Below are positions 12,836 through 22,664 of a stretch of DNA of 64,000 nt, in pieces (the first letter of the stretch is position 1; each line of letters begins with the position of its first letter). The translations under genes were made by a program, and so were the position numbers. Below the pieces are notes generated by a model. The model was given only the letters and a program-made list of their open reading frames with translations. It was not told the DNA's origin and did no database searches. Source of the stretch: Heterohyrax brucei (Eukaryota; Chordata; Mammalia; Hyracoidea; Procaviidae); contig CM053148.1 in the NCBI GenBank assembly GCA_028571685.1, positions 84,528,001 to 84,592,000 on the forward strand, written 5' to 3'.

Positions 12836-13199
12836 TGGAGAAGAAATACACAAAGCACTAATCCTTTAAGAAATTTTAAATTCTATCTCTTTTACATGAC
12901 CTCGTGGTAGAAATTTTCTCCTTTTTCCTTTTCTCCCCCAAGGTTTTTTTTTTTTTTTTTTAATTGTATCTGAGGACATTATCATAAATGTGGAAGTCAG
13001 TTAAATTCAGTTTTTCTAGTAAATTATTCATATATGTTAAATGTAATGTAGGCACATATAAAATGTACATTAAATCGATGAATGAGTTTTTAATTCGTTT
13101 TTGTAGATTATTTCACTCAGTTGCAGGAATCTCTGAAATATGACAAAAAGAAAGCGAATGGCAGTGTTAGCTCACATGAGATTTTTTTAAAGTTAAACT

Positions 13200-14220
13200 T
13201 ATTTTGGATGCAGTGATTAGAACTATATGATTAAAAAGTAGTTGGCCACAGCGTATTTATTACTTTTGTACAGTTAAAGTTGCAGTGTTCAAAACTATTT
13301 TTCATGATCTCAAATTGTAGAGGAAAATTTAGTAATGTATTCTTAAATATGATTGAAAAAGAAAATGGTGCAAATTTCTGACCTGAATTATTAGGGAAAC
13401 TATAGTGCATATTATTTCTTGTGAACCACAGTTACCTTGAGGACTGAGGAAAGGTTACTAAGGGCTGTGAATCTCCTATGATGCAAATATTATATATTCA
13501 GAAAATTCACATTTAGAATACAAATAAAATGTAATGACTGGAAAGAATATTAATGTCAATTCTGGCAACATACCTACCTATCAAGCCATCAGATCTGTTA
13601 AAATTCTAAGAAATACTGGATTTAAACTGGTAGAGTTGCATCGATTTCTCATCCAGTTTGACTCCACCTCATGGATGTTCTGTTCCATGTCAGTCAAACA
13701 AGGAGGATGGATTGAACAGACGATACACTCAATTCTGCATGATTTTGAAACCACAAACAAAGGAACCCAGGAATCTCTCCTAGACTGGAAAGGGAGGATA
13801 CTGTAGGGAAGAAGGGAGCGCTGGGACAGCTCTCCCAGCAGGAAAACCTTAGAAAAAGGACTCGGGTCCCTGTTCTGACACTTTCTCTTGAGAAGGAGCT
13901 TCAGACACTCTAAAGGCCCACTTACACTAGAGGTGCTACCAGAAAGGAGTGTGGTCGCAGGATTCTGTGGAGGGGAGGGTGCCGGGGAAGAGAGACCCTT
14001 CTCTGAGGAGCCTCAGACATATGCAGAGGTTGTCTTGGGCGCCCCCTGTGTTTTCTTCTCTAAGTTAGCTAAGCTGTTGGCTTGGATCCAGTGTCCAGCC
14101 TGCCTTCCTCAACAAGAAGCAACGTTGAGCAACAACTCAGCTCAAGGGGTGGTGTCTTCAAGGATGCAGAGGCCGCCTGGAGGAAGGGGGGGAGGGGGGA
14201 AGGGGAGGGAGGAGCCCGTT
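13200..14220 (+). other. Gene-proximal upstream region conserved between arms
   Basis: Not coding. It aligns by eye over its length with the reverse complement of 50.62-51.6 kb, for example 'gttactaagggctgtgaa', 'cagatctgttaaaat', 'tctcctagactggaaag', 'ggatccagtg' and 'agcaacaactcagct'. It is likely promoter-proximal DNA of the ancestral gene. A short frame at 13,888-14,271 has no coding support. Confidence 0.7.
14181..14213 (+). promoter_or_regulatory. G-rich purine tract upstream of the TATA box
   Basis: A run of G/A with several GGGGAGG-type blocks about 15-45 bp upstream of the TATA box. It could bind Sp1/KLF-like factors; that is inferred only from composition. Confidence 0.4.
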
Positions 14221-14227
14221 CCAGTTC

Positions 14228-14235
14228 TATATAAG
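14228..14235 (+). promoter_or_regulatory. TATA box of the ADAMTS1-like gene
   Basis: 'tatataag' followed by 'gaaggccagagctgcc'. Transcription would be expected to start near 14,260. The pseudogene has the matching 'gtataaggaaggccag' on the minus strand at 50,616-50,600, so the core promoter was duplicated with the gene. Confidence 0.6.
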
Positions 14236-14504
14236 GAAGGCCAGAGCTGCCCATCTCTTGCACTCTCCTGAAAGTGCGACCTCTGACTGCAAAAGCAGAG
14301 GGGCTAAGAGGCCAGAACCCCGAGGTGAGAGCTGCATGGTGGAGAGGTGGGAGAAGGACACTGGGAACTGATACAACCAGTGCTGCTACAAGGTGCCTCC
14401 AACTCTGCACTGGAAGAAGTCCTGTGCAGGCAGTTACAGCGCCCCCTTGTAAGAGACTCCCGGGGCCCTGGCTGCCTCCTCCTTGGCATGCAATTTCATA
14501 GAAT

Positions 14505-14665
14505 AATACCCATGGCCAACAACTGGCTTTCTACTCTTGGTGACCCCTATAGGGTAGAGAAGAATGCCCTCATAGAGTTTCCTAGGAGGACTTGGTGAAT
14601 TCCAGCTGCCTACCTTTCGGTTGCATGTGGCGTTACGGAATTCACCACGGGCACTTCCCGAAGAA
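14505..14665 (-). repeat. AfroSINE in the 5' leader, shared by both copies
   Basis: Reverse SINE: 'ccctatagggtagagaag' ... 'ctacctttcggtt'. A SINE in the same relative orientation sits in front of the pseudogene at 50,155-50,297. In each case it stops about 40-50 bp before the shared sequence 'gaagcttagc(g/t)ctcaagg'. Confidence 0.8.
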
Positions 14666-14829
14666 CAGTAACTGTTAGCTTTAACAATCTAGCGGGAAGC
14701 CTGGGAAGCTTAGCGCTCAAGGTGCAAATGATGGCCCCCTCTTTCAGGGTGCTGCAGCTGGCAATATCTCCTGGCAGCGCAAAACAGAGAGCTACCCACG
14801 CGGACTCCCGAAGGTACCTCCTAAGAGAC

Positions 14830-15505
14830 ATGGGGACCCCAGGGCCAGCATGTTGGCTTTGGAGCTTGCAGCCTGCATCCACGTTGCTGCTGCTCACTGC
14901 AGCTGCCATGCTGCTGGCCACGCCAGGCGCACTGGGCAACCCTGCGGAGAAGGGAGAGGAACTGGTGCGGCCTGTGCTGGAGCTCGCCCCGGAAAACCAG
15001 ACCACTTACCTTAGCCTGGATGCCTTTGGTCTGCAGCTGCGCTTGGAGCTGCAGCCTGACCATGGCTTCCTGGCACCTGACTTCACAGCCCAGATGGTCG
15101 GGCCCAGACCAGAACCCTACGTGCTGTTCTCACAGACCTCAGAGGAGCTGGAGAACTGCTTCTACTCTGGCACCGTGAATGGCTACCAGGACTCTGCAGC
15201 AGCCCTCAGTCTGTGTGAGGGCGTGAGCGGTGCCTTCTACTTGCAGGGCGAGTCTTTCTTCATAGAGCCTGCAGCTGCTAATGACGGGGAGCTCCTTGTG
15301 CCCCTGGAAGCTGAGAAGGTACAGTCTCAGCAGCTACAGGACCACCTCCTGCAGAGGAGGAAGCAGGACTGGGAAGAAGCCTTCGTGTGCGGTGTTGTTG
15401 ATGATGAAAGCCTGCCTCCAGCAGGGGAGGGGCCTGAGGATGAGGGTACAGAAACTCAGGGCTCCAAGCAAGGTGGAGAGCCAGGGCACTCTGGACGGCC
15501 AACAG
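14830..15505 (+). CDS. ADAMTS1-like: Exon 1: signal peptide and most of the prodomain
   Basis: Leu-rich signal core ([14 protein letters not shown]), then the ADAMTS1-type prodomain blocks [18 protein letters not shown] and ALSLCEGV. The cysteine switch is CGVVDDE (Cys codon 15388-15390). The donor is 'aacag|gtacc', phase 1. The equivalent pseudogene exon is 675 nt against 676 here. Confidence 0.88.
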
Positions 15506-18500
15506 GTACCAGCCAGAGAAGAGCTTTCCTCTCTTGTCCTTCCGTTTGTCCCTTTCCTCACTCCCCCCCCACCCCAGTCTAACTCCCCTGCCTGGTAGAC
15601 TCCTGTTCCCTGGTATGAGTGTGTGTCCACTGAAGTGACAGAGACCCGGATCATAGAAATGTGGTTGGAATCTTGGGGTGGTGAATTTAGAAGTGGCTTA
15701 GGGAGCTCCTCTGGGTGACCTTGCACAAAGTTTTTACTTCAGCTGGGGAAGAAATGTGCACTGTGCCTTATTCAGAGTGGAGCATTTCAAAGATGGTCAA
15801 AACTCAACTGGCCTAAAACATGGTCTGACTCTTTAAAGGAGTATCAGAGAAAATTTTAAACATCACCTCTCCAGTGAAAAAAAGATGCCAATATTTTTGT
15901 TATTATTTATCCACATGTATTTTTATTTTGTTTATTTGCTTTGACATGTTAGGCTTTTCCTATGTAGTCTGCAAAGGTAAGTATTCTTGGATGGACTGCC
16001 TGAGAGCAAATGATTTTCCTTGTTTCCTTACAGGAAATGGAACTGAACCAAAAAAAAGCTTTGTGTCCAGGCCCTACTATGTGGAAACCATGCTTGTGGC
16101 CGACAAGTCAATGGCAGATTTCCATGGCAGTGGCCTGAATCACTACCTTCTCACCTTGTTCTCGGTGGCCTCCAGGTTGTACAAACACCCCAGTATTGGG
16201 CAATCAATTAACCTGGTGGCAGTGAAGATCCTGGTGATCAGTGATGCAGAGAAAGGTCCAGAAGTGACCTCTGACGCCACCACAACACTGCTGAACTTCA
16301 GCACTTGGCAATACCAACAAAACACACCCAGTGACCAGGACAGGCAGCACTATGACACTGCAATTCTTTTCACCAGAGAGGTGCGTAGGAAGACAGTATC
16401 ACCTATAATAGAACCATCTGAGATTCTGTCTGCTTTAGGACAAACAAGGACATATATAAAGAACTATCACAAAGTTTTTGCACTTAAATTGTACCTCTAT
16501 GACTTCTATAAAGTCTTATGAAAAGACGAGTCAAGCACAATGATCTAGATGTTCCAATACATGTGTAAACTTACCCTGTCAATCTCATGCTTTATCCCTA
16601 TTAATAAGGTTGCATTTTTGTCCCTCCTAGAACCTATGTACTGACCGTACATGTGACATTGTTGGGATAGCTAATTTTAATAGTATGTGTAAACCTAATA
16701 TAAGCTGCTCAGTCATTGAAGATAATGGTATACAAGCTGCCTTCACCATAGCCCATGAATTAGGTAAGTTCATTTTACAGTAAGAGCTAAGCTCCATTAA
16801 TGATACAAAAGCATCTTAGAAACCGTAGAAAATACATTTTCACTATTTCAAAAAATGCTGTCTAGATAAATAAAGTAGTAGTGGTGATGAGCATTTGAAG
16901 GAGGCCAGATGGCAAGAGGGTTAAGTGCTTGGCTGCCAACCTAAAAGTCAGCAGTTTGAACCCACCAGCTATTCTTCCAGAGGAAGAACATGGGGTGGTT
17001 GGGTTTCATGAAGATTCAAAGCTGTGGAAACCCTATGGGGCACTTCTACTGTGTTCTATATGATCAGTAGGAGTCAGAACCACCTTGACAGTTATTTTTT
17101 AATGGACATTTGGAAACTTACGTGTATCTCTACAGCCTGTGAAGGGTTGGCACTGAATCCCAAAATAAACATCTTCCTCCAGCTACATAGCTTTCAGATA
17201 AATGAACCTCTGTTGGGGGGAAAGAGGAAATGCTAGAGATGATCTATATTTTAACATGGGTTTGGATTGCTTTTAAGGCCATGTGTTTAGCATCGCACAT
17301 GATGACGGAGTGAAATGCGCCGATCTCAACACTGTCAACCGACATTCCTACCTGATGTCCTCCATGCAGCACAACCTGAAGCGCACCCCAACCTGGTCTC
17401 CCTGCAGCGCCAACAAGATTACTTTATTTCTGGATAAAGGTTATGGTAAGAAGCACAAGGTGCTATTTCAAGATGACATCCTAGCTTCCCACCATAGCCT
17501 CCTATTTTAAACCAGTTCTTTTTTTTAATTCATATTTTCTCTTACATCCTAAAAAATTAATCTGCAACACAAAGATAGTTAATTTTCAGATCTTAATTCC
17601 CAAGGAAATATTGTGCTTCAGTTGAATAAGTCTCAAAGCAGAGCAATTCTAAATTTTAGCACAACAGGAATTTTATGTCATTATTAGCAGAGCAACAGTC
17701 CTATTCACAATAAAAATCATTTCCTAAATTTTTAGCTTCTCCAGTACTGTCCTCAAAAGCTCCATAGTTTTCCAACTACATTTCCTTTTTATCTCACGTG
17801 ATGAGTAAACTCTATAATTGTGATATATCCCCTGTATGCTTTCACTAGTTATTTATTTACAGCTGTCCATCATTTACTTTCCAGGCAATTGTTTGTTGGA
17901 CAAACCCCAGAAACCTTTAAAGCTACCCTCCGAGTTCCCAGGGACCTTGTATGATATTAACCAACAGTGCCAGTTTATATTTGGGGATGACTCAAAGCAC
18001 TGTGCCAGTGCAGACATCAAATGTGAGACCCTGTGGTGCACTTCCAACTTTGATGAATTGTTGCTGTGCCAACAACAGAAAAGTCCTTGGGCAGATGGGA
18101 CCAGCTGTGGAGATGCAAAGTGGTGTATCAATGGCAAGTGTGTGAACAAGACCCACAGCAATCTTTTTGATGTGAGTCTTTCTACTGACACATTCATGCT
18201 TCTTCAAATGCTGGAACTAAAAAAGAACAACCCCTCCAGAGGGAGGAGGGTGGGCAAAACCTATTTACCATCTAGATGATTCCAACACCTGGCATCCCAT
18301 GTGTCTCTTGAGTAGAACCTGGGCTCCAAGATGATGCCGAAATAGTGGATAAGATGAACAAAACCTATCTGTGTCCTCCAGTAGAAATGTTAGAAATACA
18401 GTTGTAATTAATTCTGTGTTTCATATATTTTTCTTTTGTTCTCTAAAAGATCTCTTTATAGAATACTAACACTGGTGTCTTGTTTTTCCATTTAGAGTCC

Positions 18501-21129
18501 TGTTAATGGAAAGTGGGGGCTGTGGGGGCCCTGGGGAGAATGTTCGAGGACATGTGGTGGAGGAGTTCAGTATAAAATGAGAGAGTGTGACAACCCAGTC
18601 CCAAAGAATGGAGGAAAGTACTGTGTAGGCAAGAGAGTACACTACCGATCCTGCAACACTGAGGACTGTCCAGACAATAATGGTGAGTAGACACGGACTC
18701 CAACATTTTGAAGTGGATGAAAATAATGTACCCAAAGGTAGTGAAAGGTCGGAAACTGACAAATTCATCCTGTGATTCTCATTCCAGGAAAAACCTTCAG
18801 AGAAGAACAATGTGAAGCTTACAATGATCCTACAAAAGCTTACTTTTTGAACGGGACTGCAGTGGAGTGGATTCCAAAGTATGCTGGCCTTGCTGTAAAG
18901 GACAGATGCAAGCTCTTCTGTCAAGCCAAAGGCACTGACTATGACATTATTTTCCAGCCCCAGGTAATGCCATATAAGCTTAATATCTACCTGCCGGTCA
19001 AGATCTTGATGAGATCCCCTTTCATTCATCTTTTGATAGGCTTTCTTTAATTTGTATGTGAACAAGTGTTTAAATTCAAAGTAGTTACTGACTGCTTTGA
19101 GTTTGATGTGTTTTCACTTATTAAGGAAGGTTTAATCAATTCATGATTTGTCCTTCTTCCAACGGCTCATTATTACTCTTATATACAAAGACAAGGAGCC
19201 ATAATGATTATGCTATCGGCTGCTAACAAAAGGATGGAGGTTCAAAAATGCCCCACAGCTCTGCTGGAGAAAGACCTGGTAATCTGCTGTGCAAACATGA
19301 TAGCTAAGAGAAAACTGTGAGATACTTCTACTCTGTTGCTTGATGTTGTCATGAGTTGGCTTCAGATTAATAACACTTAACAACAGCCCTTTGAAAAATC
19401 AAGTATTTCTCTATACAGCTAGGTTCATTTATGACTCAAGATTAGGTGAATTATCTCTTAACACAGTAGTCAATGTTTCTGGAAAATAGTTCAAGGATTG
19501 TCCAAAGTACTTGCTACTAGGTGACTAGCAATAGCATGTGCAAATGGACTTATTAAAATTGAAATCTGAGTATTGATGCTTTTTAGGTTTCCCGACATCT
19601 ATAAAATAGTAGACGCTTTTTGGTTTCCATAGGGTTAGTAGTTAAATCTGGCTCTGAAATACAACGTGCAATTTACTTTCATTGAGATTATCACTTCTCA
19701 TTAAAACTATGCTGTGGAAATATCCCAAAGTTGCAGCTTCAACATTCAAGGAATGACATACATTAAGTACTTACTGTTGCCTGGTATGGAGCCCTGATGC
19801 CACAATTGGTAGCAGCTGAACTGCTAACCAAAAAGTCAACACTGAATCCACCAGGCACTCCTTAGAAGCCCTACAGGGCAGTTCTCTGTCTTACAGGGGT
19901 ACTATGAGTCAGAGTTGACTTCACGGCAGCTCATTTATTGCCTGCTATCAATCTAGACACTGAGAACACCCCAGAAAATAAATGGACCAAAATCTCTGCT
20001 TTCACAGGCGTTAGCTAAAGGACAGGTAAGGGAAACACACAAACAATAAAACAATGATGCAGTTTTACAGATGTTTCAAGACTGTGAGCCCTTGTGTGGT
20101 ACAAATGGTTTACGCCTTTGCCTACCAACTGAAAGACTGACAGAGCACAGTTCTGCTTGGACACACAGTGTTATCATGAGGCATAGGCAACCCAGTGACA
20201 ACTGGCGATGGTAGGTTAGTACTATAGTCATAGTATAAGTCAGAAGTAGAGTAGTCAATATGTGAAGAGAGTTCTGTTTCAATTGGAATGCAGGAAAGCA
20301 GAAATTAGTTTCTCATCTACCTTGCTGCTACTACAGCCTCTAAGACTAATGAGAAGTTTCTCAGTTAGAGTCACATCGATTCTTTGTTTTGTTGATGTGT
20401 AAAATGGGGTGTATGTTATTTCCCTTTTCCAGGTAGTAGATGGTACTCCATGTAGCCCAGACTCCACCTCCGTCTGTGTGCAAGGATGGTGTGTGAAAGC
20501 TGGCTGTGATCGTATCATAGACTCCAAAAAGAAATTTGACAAGTGTGGTGTCTGTGGAGGAGATGGATCTACATGTACAAAAATAAAGGGATCATTGACT
20601 AGTGCAAAGTAAGTTTAAAAATGACTTGCTCTCAAATTACCTTATAACCAAGATGTAACTTGTTTACAGGTCTGGTAATACATATAATTATTACCAATTA
20701 TTAATGTATCTTCAAGTGAAGTCAAGGACTCAGCTAGTGAACAAGAGCTCATTGTGTCTGTTTTTCCTCACTTGTAGACCTGGATATCAAGACATTGTCA
20801 CAATTCCTACTGGAGCCACAGGAATTGAAGTGAAACAGCAACATCAGTGGAGTTCCAGAAATAACGGAACCTTTCTTGCCATCAAAGCTGCCGATGGCAG
20901 ATATATACTTAACGGCAACTTCACCTTGTCCTCTTTAAAACAAGACATCATGCTCAAAGATAATGTCTTGAAGTACAGTGGCTCCTCGGCAGTGCTGGAA
21001 AGAATTGTCAGCTTTGGGCCACTCAAAGAACCCTTAACCATCCAGGTCGTTATGCTAGGCAATCCCCCTCAGCCTAAAATTGAATACTCTTATTTTGATC
21101 CAATCCCTATACTCAGAATAGAAAACTGA
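14830..21129 (+). CDS. ADAMTS1-like: ADAMTS1-like secreted metalloprotease, nine exons, C-terminally short
   Basis: Exons 14830-15505, 16034-16380, 16631-16763, 17278-17445, 17885-18171, 18496-18682, 18788-18963, 20433-20608 and 20778-21129 join in frame with GT-AG introns (2502 nt, 833 aa). Residues: signal peptide ~1-36; prodomain to ~233 with cysteine-switch Cys187; metalloprotease ~235-447 with zinc motif [11 protein letters not shown] at 383-393 and a following Met-turn; disintegrin-like ~447-540; central TSR ~543-598 with WGLWGPW; Cys-rich ~599-705; spacer to the end. ADAMTS1 (967 aa in human) has two more TSRs; here a TGA removes them. The proprotein-convertase site is gone (EPKKSF, residues 230-235). 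Cys315-equivalent is Ser. I chose the ATG at 14830 (G at -3 and +4) because it directly precedes the signal peptide; an in-frame ATG at 14728 would add 34 residues. Family function: extracellular matrix proteolysis. Activity of this copy is untested. Confidence 0.85.
16034..16380 (+). CDS. ADAMTS1-like: Exon 2: prodomain end and start of the metalloprotease domain
   Basis: Acceptor 'tttccttacag', donor 'agagag|gtgcgt'. It encodes [27 protein letters not shown] and [11 protein letters not shown], near-diagnostic of ADAMTS1. The dibasic furin motif expected just before FVS is EPKKS. AGC at 16300-16302 puts Ser315 where ADAMTS1 has a disulfide cysteine. Confidence 0.88.
16631..16763 (+). CDS. 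ADAMTS1-like: Exon 3: catalytic domain up to HEL
   Basis: Acceptor 'cctcctag', donor 'ttag|gtaagt', 133 nt, no stop. It holds four catalytic-domain cysteines (LC, TC, MC, SC), the SVIEDNG block, and ends AHEL with the catalytic Glu384. It is the same length as the pseudogene exon. Confidence 0.85.
16905..17098 (+). repeat. AfroSINE in intron 3, shared by both copies
   Basis: Full-length form with 'gggttaagtgcttggctgc', 'cagtttgaacccaccagct' and 'gtggaaaccctatggggc'. The pseudogene has one in intron 3 in the same gene-relative orientation (45,440-45,668). The downstream flank 'gacatttggaaactta' is shared. Confidence 0.85.
17278..17445 (+). CDS. ADAMTS1-like: Exon 4: zinc site completion and Met-turn
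   Basis: Acceptor 'cttttaag', donor 'ttatg|gtaag', 168 nt. It completes the zinc motif with [10 protein letters not shown] (His387 and His393), then SYLMSSM and WSPCSA. Ser390 replaces the Asn found in ADAMTS1 between the second and third histidines. Confidence 0.87.
17885..18171 (+). CDS. ADAMTS1-like: Exon 5: end of catalytic domain and disintegrin-like domain
   Basis: Acceptor 'tactttccag', donor 'gat|gtgagt', 287 nt. It encodes [26 protein letters not shown] and [18 protein letters not shown] with the disintegrin-like cysteine spacing. Confidence 0.87.
18496..18682 (+). CDS. ADAMTS1-like: Exon 6: central thrombospondin type 1 repeat
   Basis: Acceptor 'ttccatttag', donor 'aatg|gtgag', 187 nt. 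[17 protein letters not shown] is an intact TSR start with the Trp ladder and CSRTCG. All expected cysteines of the repeat are present. Confidence 0.88.
18788..18963 (+). CDS. ADAMTS1-like: Exon 7: first part of the Cys-rich domain
   Basis: Acceptor 'tcattccag', donor 'ccccag|gtaatg', 176 nt. It encodes [23 protein letters not shown] and [12 protein letters not shown]. One extra coding anchor: the frame joins in phase with both neighbours. Confidence 0.87.
19190..19385 (+). repeat. AfroSINE in intron 7
   Basis: 'ggctgctaacaaaaggatgg' then 'gatacttctactctgttgc' and a tail 'atgagttggcttcagatt'. Confidence 0.7.
19785..19940 (+). repeat. AfroSINE in intron 7
   Basis: 'ggagccctgatgccaca' head, 'gctaaccaaaaagtcaa' and tail 'ctatgagtcagagttgac'. 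Confidence 0.8.
20088..20220 (+). repeat. Degraded AfroSINE in intron 7
   Basis: 'gagcccttgtgtggtac' head and 'gcctaccaactgaaagac'. The tail is poorly preserved. Confidence 0.55.
20433..20608 (+). CDS. ADAMTS1-like: Exon 8: second part of the Cys-rich domain
   Basis: Acceptor 'cccttttccag', donor 'gcaaa|gtaagt', 176 nt. [16 protein letters not shown] and [19 protein letters not shown] are almost unchanged from ADAMTS1, which argues for constraint. Confidence 0.88.
20778..21129 (+). CDS. ADAMTS1-like: Exon 9: spacer domain, ending at an early stop
   Basis: Acceptor 'cacttgtag', 352 nt to TGA at 21127-21129. It encodes [31 protein letters not shown] and [11 protein letters not shown]. After PKIEYSYF the frame drifts from ADAMTS1 and stops where the second TSR should begin. 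Confidence 0.86.
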
Positions 21130-21449
21130 AGAATAGGGAGAGTGCTCCAAGTAGTGTGGTTCTGGGTGGCAGCAGAAATGGGTGAAATACAGAAAATTCC
21201 ACAGGCAGCCTGCTTCAGATTATGTCAAGGAAGTGAAGCCAGCCAGCACCAGGCCCTTTGCAGAGATGAGCTGACCCACTGACAACTGGGGTAGTGGTTG
21301 CCATATCCGAAGACTTTTGAGAAGGCTTTCAATAAGAGAACCTTGAAATTTCTGTCCCATGATGGTAGATGTTGGTCCATGAGATCTGTAACCCTTTAAA
21401 GAAACATAAACATTACATGGACTTTTGCACAATGGTGGAATGCAGTTAA
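21130..21449 (+). pseudogene. ADAMTS1-like: Relic of the lost C-terminal TSR2-TSR3 coding sequence
   Basis: Downstream of the new stop the DNA still follows the ADAMTS1 C-terminal coding order: 'ggagagtgctccaag', 'gaagtgaagccagccagcac', 'ctgtcccatgatgg', 'cctttaaagaaac' and 'ttttgcacaatgg.ggaatgc', ending at a TAA (21447-21449) that fits the ancestral stop. In-frame TAG codons and indels make it untranslatable. It is now 3' UTR. Confidence 0.8.
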
Positions 21450-22660
21450 GCTGGCTCAGGTGTAGGGAAGAAGCTAAGTGAGGAAAGACTGGTGCACTCC
21501 AATCAAGAATCCTGGAAAGACTCAATACACCTTGCGGGCCAGTGATGAGGAGTGTCAATGCTATGGGAGCTTAAATATAGTTGGCAAAGTGATTATGTGA
21601 ATATCTTGTCACTGACAAATTTCACAGGATACTAAATGGGGGTGACAAAACCACAGGATGCTATTATTTTTTTTATGTTCACAACAAGCTTAAAAAGGGG
21701 GCTGGAGGAGAAAAAAGAGGTTGCCATTAATAAAGATTATAGCCACTGCTTCCTGGTACTAGTTATATCTTTTGTATGATGGGGGCTGGGAAAAGAAAAC
21801 TGGGAGACAGATGACATTTAGAGTTTCAAACATCATTTAACTTTAACTGGCTAGCTGTGGGGGAGAAAGAAATACAGATAGAATCTTGGACGAGCCTTGC
21901 ATTTGGTTGGTACGGTTTCAGAGAATATTGGCACCCTAGTTCCTACCAGAAAACCCTGGAGCTGTAGTGGTTCGGTGCTACATCTTCCAACCCAAAAGTC
22001 AACAGTTAGGATCTAGTAAGCACCCCTTAGAAACTCTATGGGGCAGTTCTACTCTTTTCTCTAGAATCACCATGAATCAGAACTACTTGACAGCAGTGGG
22101 TTTGGTTTGGGTTTAGTTCCTACCAAGAGCTAAGAATTCTGATATTCCATCCCAAGACAGGATCAGCAAACTGAAAATGGCAGCAATAGCCCATCTTTAC
22201 CTGTTTTTATCATGTTCATCTTTCATTGCATAACTAACTTTGATGAAGAAATAACGACACACAGTTTGTAAGAATGTTTTAAGTATGCAGAGGCAGAAAT
22301 GAAGCAGTGACCATTCAGGTATTGAAAAAACCAGAGCCATGGTATCCTTGGTGCCTCCTGCCTTTCTTTTTCCTTATACCAGCATGCTTTAGAAATGTGC
22401 ATGTGAAGAAAACATGTTAGATCATCCAAAAAGAAAGTAATTCTAGAACAAGAATGGGGTGATTGGAGCTGCTCTCACACGTACAAAGACACTAATGCCA
22501 TTTGTTTCATGATGTGGAGGCTACTGAGGGGTAGCAGATCCACTCCCGGTAGCTGTTTCAATAATCATATTCTGTTGAAAGTCTTTCAAGCTGTTCAGCT
22601 ATCATATAGAACATGTCTTTTTCCACATGTAGAGTAAAATACGTGACTGTGATTTGTATG
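21450..22660. other. Post-gene region, no further gene
   Basis: Probable 3' UTR to about 21.75 kb, then unrecognised DNA except an AfroSINE at 21,953-22,115 (+) with tail 'ccatgaatcagaactac'. Confidence 0.55.
21729..21734 (+). terminator. Candidate poly(A) signal AATAAA
   Basis: 'aataaa' about 600 bp after the stop. It is the first canonical hexamer I see downstream. Use is not shown. Confidence 0.4.
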
Positions 22661-22664
22661 TGTT

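Larger units (their letters stand above)
5081..21129 (+). repeat. Left arm of a large inverted duplication
   Basis: Unique sequence in this arm reappears in reverse complement in the right arm. Read pairs by eye: 5081-5480 with about 63.55-64.0 kb; 5600-6150 with 62.77-63.36 kb; 6620-7370 with 52.95-53.76 kb; 7380-7760 with 52.6-52.95 kb; 12.50-12.83 kb with 51.98-52.35 kb; 13.2-14.7 kb with 50.1-51.6 kb; gene exons 1-6 with 49.99-43.44 kb. Identity looks like 70-85%. Homology past exon 6 cannot be tested because the right arm is interrupted there by an ERV. Confidence 0.88.

Noticed and set aside
13888..14271. 127-codon frame upstream of the gene
   Set aside because: It spans the promoter and TATA box, has low-complexity Gly runs and is not preserved in the right arm.
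14830..21129. Calling the left gene the true ADAMTS1 orthologue
   Set aside because: Loss of the furin site, a catalytic-domain Cys and the last two TSRs, and many changes in blocks that are nearly invariant in mammalian ADAMTS1, point to a paralogue. ADAMTS5, the usual neighbour, is not seen.
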